From Chloroflexota bacterium (lineage in GTDB: Bacteria; Chloroflexota; Anaerolineae; Anaerolineales; Anaerolineaceae), in NCBI GenBank assembly GCA_012800995.1, contig JAAZIH010000259.1, positions 1 through 5,521 on the forward strand: 5,521 nucleotides of DNA. Reading direction: 5' to 3'. Below the pieces are notes generated by a model. The model ran no database searches and was not told where the DNA came from. It saw nothing but the letters and a program-made list of their open reading frames with translations. Made by a program: the position numbers and the translations under genes. Positions 4,646 to 5,521 of the stretch are shown here, in pieces. The first letter of the stretch is position 1. Every line of letters starts with the position of its first letter.

Positions 4646-5521
4646 CTAAGCCCCGATATATTTACGAACATCTTCTAACTGACCAGCACTGCCCAAAAGT
4701 TCATTCTTGGCTGCGATAAAGTCAGCGTATTCAGACATGAAGATCTTACCGGGATCACGCAAGTCAAACTTTTCTGGCTGATCGCGGAAGAATTCGCGGT
4801 GCACGCGAGTCCAAACGAGGCGCCCGTCGGTATCAATGTTGATTTTCACCACACCAAGCTCTGAGGCGGCTTTGAATTGTGTGGCATCCACACCTTTGGC
4901 GCCGGCGATATGTCCACCAGCGGCATTGATGCGCGCGACTTCTTCTTCAGGTACAGAGCTTGAGCCGTGCATCACCAGTGGGAAGCCAGGCAGGTTCTTT
5001 TGGATGTCTGCCAGGACGTTAAAATGCAGACTTTGTGAACCGGTGAATTTGAACGCGCCATGACTTGTGCCAATGGCAACTGCCAGCGAGTCACAACCTG
5101 TGCGTTCAACAAAATCTTTGGCTTGGTCAGGGTCTGTCAGTTTAGCGTCAGCTTCATCGACTTTAACATGTTCTTCAACGCCACCCAACATGCCCAGCTC
5201 GGCTTCAACCACAATGCCTTTGGCATGCGCGGCTTCAACCACCCGGCGGGTTACAGCAACATTTTCTTCATAAGGCAAGGAGGAGCCATCAATCATCACC
5301 GAGCTGTAAAAGCCCGAATCGATGCAGTCATAACAAGTCTGCTCGTCGCCATGGTCAAGATGGACAGCGAAAATGGCTTCGGGATAAATTTCATCCGCGG
5401 CACGGATGAGTCCTTCCAGGAAAGTTTTGTTGGTGTAAGAGCGCGCGCCCTTGCTGATTTGAATGATAAAAGGTGCCTGCGATTGCAGATTGCCCCTGAA
5501 CAAACCTTCAATTTGCTCAAG
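4646..5521 (-). CDS. fba: Class II fructose-bisphosphate aldolase (5' end outside window)
   Basis: This is the 3' part of a zinc-dependent class II aldolase, which interconverts fructose 1,6-bisphosphate with dihydroxyacetone phosphate and glyceraldehyde 3-phosphate. The open frame continues to the window edge (291 residues visible), so roughly 30-40 N-terminal residues lie outside. Visible motifs in order are QISKGARSY; HLDHGD with the catalytic Asp (codon 5354-5356) and a zinc-ligand His (5351-5353); MIDGSSLPYEENV; EAELGMLGGVE; the second His in GTSHGAFKF; the third His in VMHGSSSVP; and the phosphate-binding VKINIDTD. This motif set marks a fructose-bisphosphate aldolase rather than a tagatose-bisphosphate enzyme, though the latter cannot be fully excluded. 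A TTG at 5503 is not the start, because homology-like sequence (LEQIEG) continues upstream. The TAG stop (4648-4646) abuts the ATG of the flavodiiron gene, which indicates an operon. Confidence 0.95.
   Translation of the reverse strand, partial: LEQIEGLFRGNLQSQAPFIIQISKGARSYTNKTFLEGLIRAADEIYPEAIFAVHLDHGDEQTCYDCIDSGFYSSVMIDGSSLPYEENVAVTRRVVEAAHAKGIVVEAELGMLGGVEEHVKVDEADAKLTDPDQAKDFVERTGCDSLAVAIGTSHGAFKFTGSQSLHFNVLADIQKNLPGFPLVMHGSSSVPEEEVARINAAGGHIAGAKGVDATQFKAASELGVVKINIDTDGRLVWTRVHREFFRDQPEKFDLRDPGKIFMSEYADFIAAKNELLGSAGQLEDVRKYIGA

Noticed and set aside
4646..5503. fba starting at the TTG at 5503
   Set aside because: The frame continues upstream to the window edge with family-like residues, and class II aldolases have an N-terminal segment before this point. 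The gene is cut by the window, not started here.

Overview
The window is ordinary-looking bacterial chromosome in which every supported gene lies on the minus strand. Reading in the direction of transcription (high to low coordinates), the order is: the 3' part of a class II fructose-bisphosphate aldolase gene (fba), a class A flavodiiron protein gene (fprA-like), glnS (glutaminyl-tRNA synthetase), a CAU tRNA best read as lysidine-type tRNA-Ile2, msrA (methionine sulfoxide reductase A), and a NYN/PIN-like nuclease with a C-terminal OST-HTH/LOTUS domain. The flavodiiron protein and its pairing with a glycolytic aldolase suggest an anaerobe or microaerophile. A direct GlnRS and an aldolase of the SKGARSY/HLDHGD type fit several anaerobic lineages (for example Chloroflexota or Bacteroidota relatives), and I cannot name the phylum from this window. 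I see no phage, insertion sequence, CRISPR or toxin-antitoxin signature.

Layout. At 4646-5521, fba runs off the right edge. Its TAG stop is followed with no gap by the ATG of the flavodiiron gene (3443-4645), so the two are one operon and probably translationally coupled. A strong terminator (3394-3421) closes that operon. A TATAAT box (3367-3372) and an excellent Shine-Dalgarno sequence then start glnS (1662-3341). A 17-bp hairpin (1607-1655) fills the space between the glnS stop and tRNA-Ile2 (1524-1595), and a textbook terminator (1481-1510) ends the tRNA transcript. About 195 bp of control region precede msrA (813-1286). The NYN-LOTUS gene (21-782) follows after 30 bp, with its own TATAAT placed so close to the ATG that a leaderless mRNA is predicted. 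Its stop codon lies in the loop of its own terminator.

How the genes relate. fba serves central carbon metabolism, the flavodiiron protein reduces O2 and/or NO to harmless products, and msrA repairs oxidised methionine, so the window has a mild oxidative-defence flavour. glnS and tRNA-Ile2 form a translation unit. The NYN-LOTUS protein is probably an RNA-binding or RNA-cleaving factor of unknown target. I did not find a new multi-gene system. The points most worth a second look are non-coding: the glnS/tRNA hairpin, unusual features of the tRNA, the leaderless arrangement of the NYN gene, and a 12-bp promoter element repeated exactly at two genes.
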